The notes: generated from the letters alone by a model not told the origin. DNA of 64,000 nt from Spiribacter halobius (GCF_020883455.1 NZ_CP086615.1:124001-188000); one strand, 5' to 3'; counted from the stretch's first letter, positions 1-8,521 are shown. Numbers and translations: made by a program.

Positions 1-266
1 GCGGCACCTTCACCATCACCAACGGCGGCATCTTCGGCTCGCTGGTGTCGACGCCGATCCTCAACCCGCCGCAGAGCGGCATCCTGGGTATGCACAAGAT
101 CCAGGAGCGACCCATGGCCGAGGATGGTCAGGTGGTGGTGCGGCCGATGATGTACCTGGCCCATTCCTACGACCACCGCATCATCGACGGCCGCGAGGCC
201 GTGCAGTTCCTGGTCACCATCAAGGACATGCTGGAGGACCCGGCACGGCTGCTGCTCGAGGTCTGA
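1..266 (+). CDS. sucB: Dihydrolipoamide succinyltransferase (2-oxoglutarate dehydrogenase E2), 3' end
   Basis: Only the C-terminal catalytic end of the acyltransferase is present; the gene enters from the left edge in frame from base 3. The segments [23 protein letters not shown] and [13 protein letters not shown] are those of the CoA-dependent acyltransferase core, and the HxxxD catalytic motif is visible as HRIID. The E2 moves the succinyl group from the lipoyl arm to CoA in the TCA cycle. The lpd gene follows after about 70 bases, the usual E2-E3 order. The sequence is closer to succinyl- than acetyl-transferases (ILGMH, PMMYLALSYDHR-like). Confidence 0.93.
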   Translation, partial: GTFTITNGGIFGSLVSTPILNPPQSGILGMHKIQERPMAEDGQVVVRPMMYLAHSYDHRIIDGREAVQFLVTIKDMLEDPARLLLEV

Positions 267-336
267 CCCCGCGCACCGTCGCCGCGCGGTGCTGCCGGCG
301 CCGCGAGGACCCCACTAGCCCGATTAGGGAGTGAAC

Positions 337-1758
337 ATGGCTGATTCCTACGACGTCATCGTCATCGGCGCCGGCCCCGCCGGCTACGTCGGTGCCATCC
401 GCTGCGCCCAGCTCGGCATGAGCGTGGCCGTGATCGACGAGTTCGTGCGCAAGGACGGCGAGCCGTCCCTCGGCGGCACCTGCCTGAACGTTGGCTGCAT
501 CCCCTCCAAGGCCCTGCTCGACTCCTCCGAGCAGTACCACCGGGTGCACTCGGAGCTCGCCGGTCACGGCATCAAGGTGCAGGGCACGAGCCTCGACGTG
601 CCGCAGATGATCAAGCGCAAGGACAAGGTCGTCGCCGACCTCACCGGCGGCATCAAGCAGCTGTTCAAGGCGGACAAGATCGACTGGCTGCAGGGCCACG
701 GCAAGCTGCTCGCCGAGCGTCAGGTGGAGTTCACCCCGCACAAGGGCAACACCCGTACCCTGAAGGCCGAAAACGTCCTGCTCGCGACCGGGTCGCGACC
801 CATCGACATCGGTGCCGCCCCCACGGACGGCGAGCGCATCGTCAACTCCGACGGCGCGCTGGAGTTCACCGAGGTGCCGAAGCGCCTCGGTGTCATCGGC
901 GCCGGGGTCATTGGCCTGGAGATGGGCAGCGTCTGGAGCCGCCTCGGCTCAAAGGTGGTGCTGCTGGAGGCTCAGGACACCTTCCTCGCCCCGGTGGACG
1001 AGCAGGTCGCCCGCGAGGCGAAGAAGCTCTTCGAGAAGCAGGGCCTGGAGATCCGGCTCGGCTGCCGGGTCACGGAAACGCGCAAGGGCAAGACGGTTAG
1101 CGTCCATTACGAGGACGCGGACGGCAAGCAGACCATTCAGGTGGACAAGCTCATCGTCTCCGTCGGCCGCCGTCCGCACACCGATGGCCTCGCCTCGGAA
1201 GACGTCGGCCTGCTCACCGATGAGCGCGGCTTCGTGCACGTCAACGACCACTGCGAGACCAATATTCCGGGGGTCTTTGCGGTGGGGGACGTGGTGCGCG
1301 GCCCCATGCTGGCCCACAAGGGCTCGGAAGAGGGCGTGATGGTGGCCGAGCGCATCGCCGGCAAGCCGGGACACGTCAACTACGAGACCATCCCGTGGGT
1401 AATCTACACCGACCCGGAGATCGCCTGGGTGGGCCGCACCGAGGGGCAGCTCAAGGCAGCGGGCACGCCCTACCGCACGGGGACCTTCGGCTTCGCCGCC
1501 ACGGGCCGCGCCCGGGCGATGGACCGCGCCTCGGGCATCGTGAAGATCCTCGCCCACGGCGAGACGGACCGCATCCTCGGGGTGCACATGGTCGGCCCCC
1601 AGGCCAGCGAGCTGATCGCCGAGGCGGTGCTGGCCATGGAGTACGAGGCCAGCTCCGAGGATCTCGCCCGCACCATCCACGCCCATCCGACCCTCTCGGA
1701 GGCGGTCCACGAAGCGGCTCTCGCGGTGGACAGGCGCGCCATCCACAAGGCCAACTGA
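337..1758 (+). CDS. lpd: Dihydrolipoyl dehydrogenase (E3)
   Basis: A 473-residue flavoprotein that re-oxidises dihydrolipoamide and reduces NAD+, shared by 2-oxoacid dehydrogenase complexes. It has the N-terminal FAD motif GAGPAG (residues 11-16), the redox-active disulfide in GGTCLNVGCIPSK (Cys49 and Cys54), a second Rossmann motif GAGVIGLEMG, and the C-terminal catalytic HAHPTLSE. I chose ATG 337 because AGGGAG ends 5 bases upstream; a GTG at 331 in the same frame overlaps that Shine-Dalgarno sequence. It lies directly downstream of the E2 gene, as expected for an odhB-lpd unit. Confidence 0.95.
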   Translation: MADSYDVIVIGAGPAGYVGAIRCAQLGMSVAVIDEFVRKDGEPSLGGTCLNVGCIPSKALLDSSEQYHRVHSELAGHGIKVQGTSLDVPQMIKRKDKVVADLTGGIKQLFKADKIDWLQGHGKLLAERQVEFTPHKGNTRTLKAENVLLATGSRPIDIGAAPTDGERIVNSDGALEFTEVPKRLGVIGAGVIGLEMGSVWSRLGSKVVLLEAQDTFLAPVDEQVAREAKKLFEKQGLEIRLGCRVTETRKGKTVSVHYEDADGKQTIQVDKLIVSVGRRPHTDGLASEDVGLLTDERGFVHVNDHCETNIPGVFAVGDVVRGPMLAHKGSEEGVMVAERIAGKPGHVNYETIPWVIYTDPEIAWVGRTEGQLKAAGTPYRTGTFGFAATGRARAMDRASGIVKILAHGETDRILGVHMVGPQASELIAEAVLAMEYEASSEDLARTIHAHPTLSEAVHEAALAVDRRAIHKAN

Positions 1759-1774
1759 GCTCGCGACCCGCAGG

Positions 1775-1799
1775 TCGCGCGCGGCGCTGCCGTGCGCGA
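1775..1799. repeat. GC-rich hairpin just after lpd (REP-like or terminator)
   Basis: TCGCGCGCGG and CCGTGCGCGA can form a 10-bp stem (one G-U pair) around a CGCTG loop, 17 bases after the lpd stop. It resembles the other REP-type hairpins in this spacer (GTCG...CGAC ends). There is no T run, so simple rho-independent termination is not clear. Confidence 0.4.
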
Positions 1800-1903
1800 C
1801 GGAAGAACAGGCATCCCGCGACTCTCAGGAGCGTCATCGCGTGGTGCCCGGGTCGAGGCGCGTCCGCGGCGACAAGGGTTCATCGAGGCTTTCGGGCGGG
1901 GCG

Positions 1904-2003
1904 GTGTCGTGTACCCCGTCCCGGGACACGCCGTGAATCCGTCCGTGGAGGCTCCACTGCGGCATCCCTGCCGCAGAGGGTCCCGGGACGGGGCACACGA
2001 CAC
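1904..2003. repeat. Palindromic interspersed element, copy 1
   Basis: Two 23-base arms (1904-1926 and 1981-2003) are inverted copies with one mismatch and enclose a 54-base core. Read on the minus strand, the core contains GCGGCAGGGATGCCGC and a GATTCAC-type block, and aligns without gaps to the 54-base core of copy 2 at 4515-4568, with 44 of 54 bases identical. The arms of the two copies are different sequences, yet each pair is self-complementary. The element lies in the 592-base gene-free spacer between lpd and prpB, which otherwise holds only REP-like hairpins and a possible prpB promoter. Confidence 0.8.
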
Positions 2004-2062
2004 AGCCCAGGCAGCCACCGGGGCTAATCCGCGGCGGGCACTGTGCATTCGCCTGCCGGCGT

Positions 2063-2095
2063 GTCGGGTACCGCCTGCGGCGGTTCCCGACCTAC
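2063..2095 (+). repeat. REP-like hairpin with CTAC tail
   Basis: GTCGGGTACCGCC pairs with GGCGGTTCCCGAC (12 of 13) around a TGC loop and is followed by CTAC. The same layout, a GTCG...CGAC stem plus CTAC(G), recurs at 2180-2213 and in the pair around 4406-4692. Confidence 0.5.
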
Positions 2096-2179
2096 ACCTC
2101 TCGACCGCTCCCGTCTTCTGCGGCTCCTGCCCCGGGCACCACGTGACACTGTGTCGTGTCGTCGCGGATCCAGGCTAAA

Positions 2180-2213
2180 CGTCGCACGCGGCTGCGCCGC
2201 GCACGACCTACGG
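2180..2213 (+). repeat. REP-like hairpin with CTACGG tail
   Basis: An imperfect stem GTCGCACGCGG / CCGCGCACGAC is followed by CTACGG. It matches the right-hand member of the 27-base inverted pair near 4666-4692 (GCACGACCTACG shared), so it belongs to the same REP-like family. Confidence 0.55.
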
Positions 2214-2250
2214 CTATTGCGATGACGTAAGCGGCTGAACTTAATGAGAT

Positions 2251-2280
2251 TTGGGAAACGCCAACCCGCCGCTGTAAACT
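2251..2280 (+). promoter_or_regulatory. Possible sigma-70 promoter for prpB
   Basis: TTGGGA (2251-2256) and TAAACT (2275-2280) are separated by 18 bases and lie about 70 bases before the prpB ATG. Both hexamers match the consensus only partly, so this is a weak call. Confidence 0.25.
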
Positions 2281-2350
2281 CCCGGCAGCGTGGCGTTCTG
2301 CGGCGCAACACGAGGGCTGACGTGGCTGGGGCCACAGGGGGAGGAGAGCC

Positions 2351-3244
2351 ATGGCGAGTCCCGAATCCGCTGGTGCGCGCTTCCGGCGTGCGGTCGAGGA
2401 GGAGCGGCCACTGCAGGTGGCCGGCGCGATCAACGCCTACAGCGCCCTGCTCGCCGAACGGGCCGGCTTTCGCGCGCTGTATCTGTCCGGCGCCGGCGTC
2501 GCCAATGCCTCCTACGGCTATCCCGACCTCGGCATCACCCAGCTCGCTGACGTCGCCGAGGACGTCCGCCGCATCGCCGACGTCAGCCCTCTGCCCCTGC
2601 TGGTGGATATCGATACCGGCTGGGGCGGCGCCTTCAATATCGCCCGCAGTATCCGTGAGCTTACCCGCGCCGGTGCCGGAGCCGTGCATCTGGAGGATCA
2701 GGTCCAGGCCAAGCGCTGCGGCCATCGGCCGGGCAAGGCGCTGGTGTCCGCCAGCGAGATGGTGGACCGGGTCAGGGCCGCCGTGGACGCCCGGCCCGAT
2801 CCCGCGTTCGTGATCATGGCGCGCACCGACGCACTGGCCAGCGAGGGGCTGGAGGCGGCCATCGACCGCGCCGGGCGCTACGTCGAGGCCGGCGCGGACA
2901 TGATCTTCGCCGAGGCGGTGACCGAGCTCGACCAGTACCGCGCGTTCACCCGTGCCGTGGACGTCCCCGTGCTCGCCAACATCACGGAGTTCGGCCGTAC
3001 GCCGCTCTTTACTGTCGAGGAGCTGGGGAGTGCCGGGGTGCGCCTGGTGCTCTATCCGCTCTCCGCCTTCAGGGCGATGAGCCGGGCCGCCGAGGCGGTG
3101 TACGCCGCGATCCGGCGGGACGGCACCCAGCGCGAGGTGCTGGACAGCATGCAGACCCGGGATGAGCTCTACGCAGTGCTCGGCTACCACGACTACGAGC
3201 GCAAGCTCGATGAGCTCTTCTCCCGCGACGGCGGCGAGGGCTGA
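2351..3244 (+). CDS. prpB: 2-methylisocitrate lyase
   Basis: This 297-residue enzyme splits 2-methylisocitrate into pyruvate and succinate, the last step of the methylcitrate cycle for propionate. The family signature KRCGH with the catalytic cysteine is at residues 121-125, and the metal-binding acidic residues are in [10 protein letters not shown] (Asp86, Asp88). The blocks [18 protein letters not shown] and [10 protein letters not shown] are those of PrpB rather than isocitrate lyase. A GGGGGAGGAG Shine-Dalgarno precedes the ATG. It starts the prpB-prpC-prpD series; no prpR regulator, acnD or prpF is seen in the window. Confidence 0.95.
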   Translation: MASPESAGARFRRAVEEERPLQVAGAINAYSALLAERAGFRALYLSGAGVANASYGYPDLGITQLADVAEDVRRIADVSPLPLLVDIDTGWGGAFNIARSIRELTRAGAGAVHLEDQVQAKRCGHRPGKALVSASEMVDRVRAAVDARPDPAFVIMARTDALASEGLEAAIDRAGRYVEAGADMIFAEAVTELDQYRAFTRAVDVPVLANITEFGRTPLFTVEELGSAGVRLVLYPLSAFRAMSRAAEAVYAAIRRDGTQREVLDSMQTRDELYAVLGYHDYERKLDELFSRDGGEG

Positions 3245-3274
3245 ACCCGAAACGGCAAGCGACGAGGACTGCTC

Positions 3275-4393
3275 ATGACCGAGAACCACGCCGGCCTGCG
3301 CGGCATTACCGCCGGCGATACGTCCCTGTGCACGGTGGGCAAGGACGGCACCGGCCTCACCTACCGCGGTTACGACATCCACGACCTGGCGGAGCACGCC
3401 CGCTTCGAGGAGGTGGCGCACCTGCTGGTGTACGGCCATCTGCCCACCCAGGCGGAGCTGGACGCCTACGAGCGCAGACTGCAGGCGCTGCGCAGCCTCC
3501 CGTCCGCCCTGCGCGAGGTGCTGGAGCGCATTCCGGCCGACGCGCATCCGATGGACGTCATGCGCACCGGCGCCTCCGTGCTCGGCAACCTGGAGACGGA
3601 GCAGAGCTTCGATGAGCAGGACTGGCACATCGACCGCCTGCTCGCGGCCCTGCCCGGAATCATCACCTACTGGTATCGCTACAGCCACGACGGCGTGCGC
3701 GTGGAGACGGCCAGCGACGATGCCTCCATCGGTGGCCACTTCCTGCATCTGCTCCACGGCAGGGCCCCGGACCCGGTACACGAGAAGGTGATGCACGCCT
3801 CGCTCATCCTCTACGCCGAGCACGAGTTCAACGCCTCGACCTTCACCGCGCGGGTCTGTGCCTCGACGCTCTCGGACATCCACTCCTGCGTCACTGCGGC
3901 CATCGGCTCCCTGCGCGGCCCGCTGCACGGGGGTGCCAACGAGGCGGCGATGGCGATGCTCGAGCAATGGTCCGACCCCGATCAGGCTGAGCGCGAGCTG
4001 CTCGGCATGCTGGAGCGCAAGGACAAGGTGATGGGCTTTGGCCACGCCATCTATCGCGAGAAGGATCCGCGCAACGCCATCGTCAAGGCATGGGCGAAGC
4101 GCCTCGCCGAGCAGGTGGGGGACACGACACTGTACCCGGTCTCCGAACGGGTCGAGGAAGTGATGTGGCGCGAGAAGCGGCTGTTCCCCAATGCCGACTT
4201 CTTCCACGCCAGCGCCTATCACTTCATGGGCATCCCGACGAAGCTGTTCACGCCGATCTTCGTGATGTCCCGGGTCAGCGGCTGGGCGGCACACGTCAAG
4301 GAGCAGCGCGCCAACAACCGCATCATCCGCCCGAGCGCAACGTACACGGGCCCGGAGCTGCGCCCGTGGGTGCCCATCGAGGAGCGGGGGTGA
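3275..4393 (+). CDS. prpC: 2-methylcitrate synthase
   Basis: A 372-residue citrate-synthase-family enzyme that condenses propionyl-CoA with oxaloacetate. The catalytic triad is visible: His218 in RGPLHGG, His257 in GFGHAIY and Asp308 in NADFF. The short length and the position 30 bases after prpB identify it as the methylcitrate enzyme rather than GltA. The gene ends at TGA 4393, and the following 343 bases hold no gene but a REP pair around a palindromic element, so prpD may depend on read-through or its own promoter. Confidence 0.94.
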   Translation: MTENHAGLRGITAGDTSLCTVGKDGTGLTYRGYDIHDLAEHARFEEVAHLLVYGHLPTQAELDAYERRLQALRSLPSALREVLERIPADAHPMDVMRTGASVLGNLETEQSFDEQDWHIDRLLAALPGIITYWYRYSHDGVRVETASDDASIGGHFLHLLHGRAPDPVHEKVMHASLILYAEHEFNASTFTARVCASTLSDIHSCVTAAIGSLRGPLHGGANEAAMAMLEQWSDPDQAERELLGMLERKDKVMGFGHAIYREKDPRNAIVKAWAKRLAEQVGDTTLYPVSERVEEVMWREKRLFPNADFFHASAYHFMGIPTKLFTPIFVMSRVSGWAAHVKEQRANNRIIRPSATYTGPELRPWVPIEERG

Positions 4394-4405
4394 TCGACGC
4401 GGGTC

Positions 4406-4448
4406 GACGTAGGTCGTGCACGGCAGAGCCGTGTCCGACATCCCGTGC
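4406..4448 (-). repeat. REP-like element, left member of an inverted pair
   Basis: Bases 4406-4432 are the perfect 27-base reverse complement of 4666-4692, and similarity continues with three mismatches to about 4448. Within it GTCGTGCACGG and CCGTGTCCGAC form a hairpin, with GACGTAG as the outward tail. The two members face each other across the palindromic element copy 2. Confidence 0.75.
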
Positions 4449-4490
4449 TTTCCCACCGGCCACGGATCAGCTGCCACGGCTGGAGAGGTC

Positions 4491-4592
4491 GGAGTGCGGG
4501 GCCTCCCGACGGGACCCTAGGCGGCAGGGATGCCGCCTTGGAGCGTACAGGGATGTATTCACAGCGTGTCCCGTCGGGAGGTCCCGCACTCC
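4491..4592. repeat. Palindromic interspersed element, copy 2
   Basis: Arms 4491-4514 and 4569-4592 are inverted copies with 23 of 24 bases matching, around a 54-base core (4515-4568) containing GCGGCAGGGATGCCGC and GTATTCAC. The core matches that of copy 1 (which lies in the opposite orientation) at 44 of 54 positions, whereas the arms are unrelated to copy 1's arms. It sits between prpC and prpD, inside the REP pair. Confidence 0.8.
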
Positions 4593-4649
4593 GGCCCGGG
4601 CACCGGGCGTCCATGAGCCGGCCCGCTTCTCCGCGGGCTTATCTGACGG

Positions 4650-4692
4650 AGAGGGGATGTCGCAAACGGCTCTGCCGTGCACGACCTACGTC
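4650..4692 (+). repeat. REP-like element, right member of an inverted pair
   Basis: This is the inverted partner of 4406-4448, with a perfect 27-base complement at 4666-4692 ending CACGACCTACGTC. It ends 44 bases before the prpD start codon and so may affect the prpD leader. Confidence 0.75.
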
Positions 4693-4736
4693 ACGCCGAC
4701 TGCAAGCACAGAAGACGAATCAGAGGAGCCCGCACC

Positions 4737-6182
4737 ATGAGCCAGGATCACCGCAGCGCCAAGCGCCCGAAGCCGGACAAGCTCCTCACCGAGCTCGGCA
4801 AGTACGTCACCGGCCCGGCGCCGAAGTCCGACGAGGCCTATTCCACCGCCCGCCACTGCCTCATGGATACCCTCGCCTGCGGCATGCTGGCGCTGCAGTA
4901 TCCGGCCTGCACCAAGCTGCTCGGCCCGGTGGTTCCCGGCGCGGAGATGCCCGACGGCGTGCGCGTGCCCGGCACGCCCTACCGGCTGGATCCCGTGCAG
5001 GCGGCCTGGAACATCGGCGCCATGGTCCGCTGGCTCGACTTCAACGACACCTGGCTCGCCGCCGAGTGGGGGCACCCCTCGGACAACCTCGGCGCCATCC
5101 TCGCGGTGGCCGACTACCTCTCCCGGCGTGCCGTGGCGGCCGGGCGCAAACCGCTCACCATGCGTGACGTGCTCACGGCCATGATCCGCGCCCACGAGAT
5201 CCAGGGCGTCATCGCGCTCAACCACAGCTTCAATCGCGTGGGGCTCGACCACGTGCTGCTGGTGCGCCTTGCCTCGGCCTGCGTCGCCATGGGTCTGCTC
5301 GGGGGCTCAAAGGAGGACGTGGCCACGGTAGCGAGCCACGCCTTCCTCGATGGCGGCGCCCTGCGCGCCTACCGGCATGCGCCGCAGGCGGGGCCGCGCA
5401 AGAGCTGGGCGGCGGGCGACGCCTCTTCCCGCGGCCTGCGGCTCGCCTTGATCACCGAGCGCGGCGAGCTCGGTTATCCGGCGGCGCTCTCGGCGCCCAC
5501 CTGGGGGTTCCAGGACGTCCTCTTCGGCGGGAAGAAGATGAAGCTCGCCCAGCCGCTTGGCAGCTACGTCATGGAGAACATTCTCTTCAAGATCTCCTTC
5601 CCGGCCGAGTTCCACGCCCAGACCGCAGTGGAGGCGGCGATGACGCTGCATCCCGAGGTGGCCGGGCGCATCGACGAGATCGAGCAGGTGATCATCGAGA
5701 CCCAGGAGGCGGGCGCGCGGATCATCGACAAGACCGGCCCGCTCAGCAACCCGGCGGACCGGGACCACTGCATCCAGTACATGGTCGCGGTGCCGCTGAT
5801 CTTCGGCCGCCTGACCGCGGACGACTACGAGGACGCCATCGCCGCCGACCCGCGCATCGATGCCCTGCGCGAGAAGATGGTGGTGAGCGAGAACAGGCAG
5901 TTCTCCAAGGAGTACCTGGACCCCGACAAGCGCGCCATCGGCAACGCCGTGCAGGTGGTGTTCAGGGACGGCAGCAAGACCGAGCGCGTCGCCGTGGACT
6001 ACCCCGTCGGCCACCGCCGCCGCCGCAAGGAGGGCATCCCGGTGCTGGTGGAGAAGTTCGAGAAGGCCCTCGCCACCCGCTTCGCCCCCCGCCAGGCAGA
6101 GCGCATCCGCCACGCCTGCGCGGACCAGAAACGGCTGGAGAAGATGGCGGTTAACGAGTTCGTGGATCTCTGGGCGCTTTAG
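4737..6182 (+). CDS. prpD: 2-methylcitrate dehydratase
   Basis: This 481-residue MmgE/PrpD-family protein dehydrates 2-methylcitrate to 2-methyl-cis-aconitate without an iron-sulfur cluster. Recognisable blocks include [50 protein letters not shown] and [16 protein letters not shown] chose ATG 4737 because AGAGGAG lies 7-9 bases upstream; an upstream in-frame ATG at 4677 falls inside the REP element. Its last codons form the left half of a hairpin that covers the stop codon (6158-6201). Confidence 0.94.
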   Translation: MSQDHRSAKRPKPDKLLTELGKYVTGPAPKSDEAYSTARHCLMDTLACGMLALQYPACTKLLGPVVPGAEMPDGVRVPGTPYRLDPVQAAWNIGAMVRWLDFNDTWLAAEWGHPSDNLGAILAVADYLSRRAVAAGRKPLTMRDVLTAMIRAHEIQGVIALNHSFNRVGLDHVLLVRLASACVAMGLLGGSKEDVATVASHAFLDGGALRAYRHAPQAGPRKSWAAGDASSRGLRLALITERGELGYPAALSAPTWGFQDVLFGGKKMKLAQPLGSYVMENILFKISFPAEFHAQTAVEAAMTLHPEVAGRIDEIEQVIIETQEAGARIIDKTGPLSNPADRDHCIQYMVAVPLIFGRLTADDYEDAIAADPRIDALREKMVVSENRQFSKEYLDPDKRAIGNAVQVVFRDGSKTERVAVDYPVGHRRRRKEGIPVLVEKFEKALATRFAPRQAERIRHACADQKRLEKMAVNEFVDLWAL

Positions 6183-6201
6183 CGCCCGGAGATCCACGAA
6201 C
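6158..6201 (+). terminator. Hairpin covering the prpD stop codon
   Basis: Bases 6158-6178, the last codons of prpD, are matched by the inverted copy 6181-6201 with 20 of 21 bases paired. The stop codon TAG lies at the tip of the hairpin. No T run follows, so it could be a terminator, a 3'-end protector or a ribosome-sensitive structure. Confidence 0.6.
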
Positions 6202-6208
6202 AGTGGCA

Positions 6209-6305
6209 GGTTCAACGTTCAAAGTTCAAAGACCGCCGCCGCGTTGTCTGTGCCGGTTCCGCGGCCTCTCCGCACTTTGAACCTTCAACTTGCAACTTTG
6301 AACTC
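6209..6305. repeat. TTCAA-type short repeats in inverted arrangement
   Basis: GGTTCAACGTTCAAAGTTC at about 6210 is followed by its imperfect inverse CTTTGAACCTTCAACTTGC at 6275 and on to 6305. Such TTCAA(A)G heptad-like repeats form another small interspersed family, here between the convergent prpD and PilZ genes. No coding potential is apparent. Confidence 0.45.
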
Positions 6306-6372
6306 TGAAGCGCCAGCGCCCGCTGTCGTGAGCCGCCGAAGGCGCTCACGACAGCGGGCGCTGGCGCTTCAG
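6305..6372. terminator. 29-bp perfect hairpin covering the PilZ gene stop codon
   Basis: Bases 6305-6333 and 6344-6372 are perfect inverted copies of 29 bases around a 10-base loop. The right arm is the end of the minus-strand PilZ gene, including its TGA at 6346-6348; the left arm is an inverted duplicate in the spacer. It would form in transcripts from either strand and could end both prpD and PilZ transcription. Confidence 0.75.
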
Positions 6373-7059
6373 TACGTAGCGCTCCAGCACGTCCCGCGTG
6401 GTCGGGTCGGTGTCCTCGAATTCGATGCCGAGCATGCGCTCCTTGCCGGCGCCGTCGCCGCGGCTGACGCGTACCACCCGGCCGTGCAGGTCCAGCGGGC
6501 CGCTGCCGGCGAGCTGGAGCTGGAGGTCGACCCGGCGGCCGCCGCGGGGTACGCGCTCGGGGCTGGCGCGCAGGGCGATGCCGGTGGCGGAGAGATCATG
6601 AACACCGGTGGCGCGCAGCTTGCCGCTGCTCTCGCGCACCTCCACCTCGTGCGCGGCGGGGCGCACGCGGGCGGCGCGCGGGCGGGCCCCGAGCTCGACG
6701 ATGCGCGGCTCCTCCAGGTACAGCGCCAGCGGGAACCCCGCCGGCGGGCGCTCCACGCGCAGCGCGAAGCGGTAGAGGAGCTGGCCGCGGACGGCGCTGA
6801 GCTCCAGACGATCGCTGCCGAGCAGCTCCATGAGCGCGACGGCATCCGAGCTGCCCGGGTCGAGCACCAGGCGGCGGTCGGCCGCAGTGGTCTCGGCGCT
6901 GCCGGGCTCGGCAAGCAGATCGCGCAGGAAGTCCAGCTCCTCGGCGTCCAGCTGACGGCTGTCCACGGTCGCGCCCTCCCCGCTGACCTTGAGCGGCTCA
7001 TGTTGCGCGCCGGTCCCCTCGGCCGCAAGTCGGTTGACCCCCGGGCCCGCCGCCGCCAT
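6346..7059 (-). CDS. PilZ-domain protein (probable cyclic-di-GMP effector)
   Basis: A 237-residue soluble protein with an N-terminal region (about 30-120) of unknown fold and a C-terminal PilZ-type beta barrel from about residue 125. The PilZ signature DLSATG is at 155-160, and an arginine-rich segment RPRAARVR (126-133) stands where the RxxxR c-di-GMP-binding motif normally is; the spacing is not canonical. The arrangement resembles YcgR-type flagellar brake proteins, but the N-terminal domain cannot be named safely. It is divergent from djlA, with a 47-base gap between the starts. Confidence 0.75.
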   Translation of the reverse strand: MAAAGPGVNRLAAEGTGAQHEPLKVSGEGATVDSRQLDAEELDFLRDLLAEPGSAETTAADRRLVLDPGSSDAVALMELLGSDRLELSAVRGQLLYRFALRVERPPAGFPLALYLEEPRIVELGARPRAARVRPAAHEVEVRESSGKLRATGVHDLSATGIALRASPERVPRGGRRVDLQLQLAGSGPLDLHGRVVRVSRGDGAGKERMLGIEFEDTDPTTRDVLERYVLKRQRPLS

Positions 7060-7106
7060 CTTTGCCGCTTCGCGCGATCCGTGACGCCTGGGGGAGGCGA
7101 GCGCTC

Positions 7107-7892
7107 ATGAAACTCTGGATCGGCAAGCTGCTGGGGGCAGTGTTCGGCTACCTCGCCGGCGGTCTGCTGGGCGGCTTCATCGGTCTGCTGGTCGGGCACT
7201 GGTTCGACCGGGCCCTCGGCGGCGGGGTGCTGGGGCGTGCCCGGCGGCAGGTGGCGACGGCGGTGTTCTTCCGCTCGGCCTTCGTCGTCATGGGGCACGT
7301 GTGCAAGGCGGACGGCCGCGTCACCGCGGCGGAGATCGGCGCTGCCGAGCGGGTCATGGCCCACATGGACCTCAACGCCCGCCAGCGCGAGCAGGCCATC
7401 GAGTTCTTCCGTGCCGGCCGCGACGGCGAGGCGGACCTGGACGAGGCGCTGCGCCAGTTCCGTCGCCACTGCCGCGGCCACGTGCAGCTGGTGCGCATGT
7501 TCCTCGAGATACAGATCCAGGCGGCATTGGCCGACGGTGATCTGCAGGACGCGGAGCACGAGATCCTGCGCCGGATCGCCACCGCGCTCGGCCTCTCGGA
7601 GGCGGACTTCGCCCGCCTGGAGAGCATGCTCGGCGCCCGTGCCGCGGGTGGTGGTCCGGGTGCGCCGGCGGGCGAGGCCGAGCTGCAGCGGGCCTATCAG
7701 ACCCTGGGCGTCTCCGAGGACGCGAGCGACGCCGAGGTCAAGCGGGCCTGGCGCAAGCTCATGAGCGAGCACCATCCGGACAAGCTGGTCTCACAGGGGC
7801 TGCCCGAGGAGATGATGCGGCTCGCCAAGGAGCGTGCCCAGGAGATCCAGGCCGCCTACGACACCATCAAGCGCGCCCGCGGGCTGCGGTGA
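7107..7892 (+). CDS. djlA: Membrane-anchored J-domain co-chaperone DjlA
   Basis: A 261-residue protein with one glycine-rich N-terminal membrane segment (about 8-32), a central TerB-like helical domain (about 50-175: MGHVCKADGRVTAAEI, QAALADGDLQDAE) and a C-terminal J domain (195-261) with HPD at 223-225. DjlA recruits and stimulates DnaK at the inner membrane. ATG 7107 has GGGGGAGGCG upstream and places the membrane segment at the N-terminus; an in-frame ATG at 7062 has no such site. Confidence 0.92.
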   Translation: MKLWIGKLLGAVFGYLAGGLLGGFIGLLVGHWFDRALGGGVLGRARRQVATAVFFRSAFVVMGHVCKADGRVTAAEIGAAERVMAHMDLNARQREQAIEFFRAGRDGEADLDEALRQFRRHCRGHVQLVRMFLEIQIQAALADGDLQDAEHEILRRIATALGLSEADFARLESMLGARAAGGGPGAPAGEAELQRAYQTLGVSEDASDAEVKRAWRKLMSEHHPDKLVSQGLPEEMMRLAKERAQEIQAAYDTIKRARGLR

Positions 7893-7951
7893 ACTGACGG
7901 CGGCGATGTCCATCTAACAGCGGCGACCGCACGTCAGGGGAGTGTGTCGGG

Positions 7952-8503
7952 ATGCCGTTACGCAATACCACACGGCGCTGGGGCGGCGTTGCGCAGCTGT
8001 TCCACTGGGTAATGGCGATCGGGATCTTCGGGATGATGACGCTCGGCTGGATCATGGTGAACCTGCCCATGGGGCCGACCCAGTTCCAGCTCTACTCCCT
8101 GCACAAGTCCCTGGGCATCACGCTGCTCACGCTGGCGGTGCTGCGCCTGGTCTGGCGGCTGGCCAATCCGGCCCCGCCCCTGCCGGCGGACATGGCGCCG
8201 TGGGAGCGGCGGCTCGCCGGGGCTACCCATGTGGTGCTCTACGGGCTGATCTTTGCCATCCCGCTGTCGGGTTACGTCATCAACTCGGCGGCGAATTTCC
8301 CGCTCAACGTGTTCGGGCTGTTCCAGATCCCGAACCTCACCCCCGAGAGCGAGCGGCTGGAAACCATTGCCAGCTGGACGCATCTGACGCTGTTCTGGGT
8401 GCTCGCGGGGCTGCTGGTGCTGCATATCGGCGGCGCCCTGCGCCATCACTTCATTCAGCACGACAACGTGCTCCGGCGGATGCTGCCGGGGCGTGAACCC
8501 TGA
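7952..8503 (+). CDS. Cytochrome b561 family protein
   Basis: A 183-residue four-helix membrane protein. The histidines expected to ligate two b-type hemes are present: His18 in LFHWV, His51 in LHKSLG, His144 in WTHLTLFW and His158 in VLHIGG. Family members carry electrons between quinol or superoxide and partner proteins in the inner membrane. It is followed after 18 bases by a YceI-family periplasmic protein, the common b561-YceI pairing, suggesting a joint envelope role, possibly with isoprenoid quinone ligands. Confidence 0.9.
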   Translation: MPLRNTTRRWGGVAQLFHWVMAIGIFGMMTLGWIMVNLPMGPTQFQLYSLHKSLGITLLTLAVLRLVWRLANPAPPLPADMAPWERRLAGATHVVLYGLIFAIPLSGYVINSAANFPLNVFGLFQIPNLTPESERLETIASWTHLTLFWVLAGLLVLHIGGALRHHFIQHDNVLRRMLPGREP

Positions 8504-8521
8504 CCAATCCGGAGGACCGCA

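Noticed and set aside
2024-4477. 817-codon minus-strand open frame across prpB-prpC
   Set aside because: It is antisense to two clearly homologous genes; high GC content leaves long frames open. It has no recognisable domain.
6209-6305. CRISPR-like short repeats
   Set aside because: TTCAA-type units are only a few bases, irregular and inverted, with no spacers of uniform length and no cas genes.
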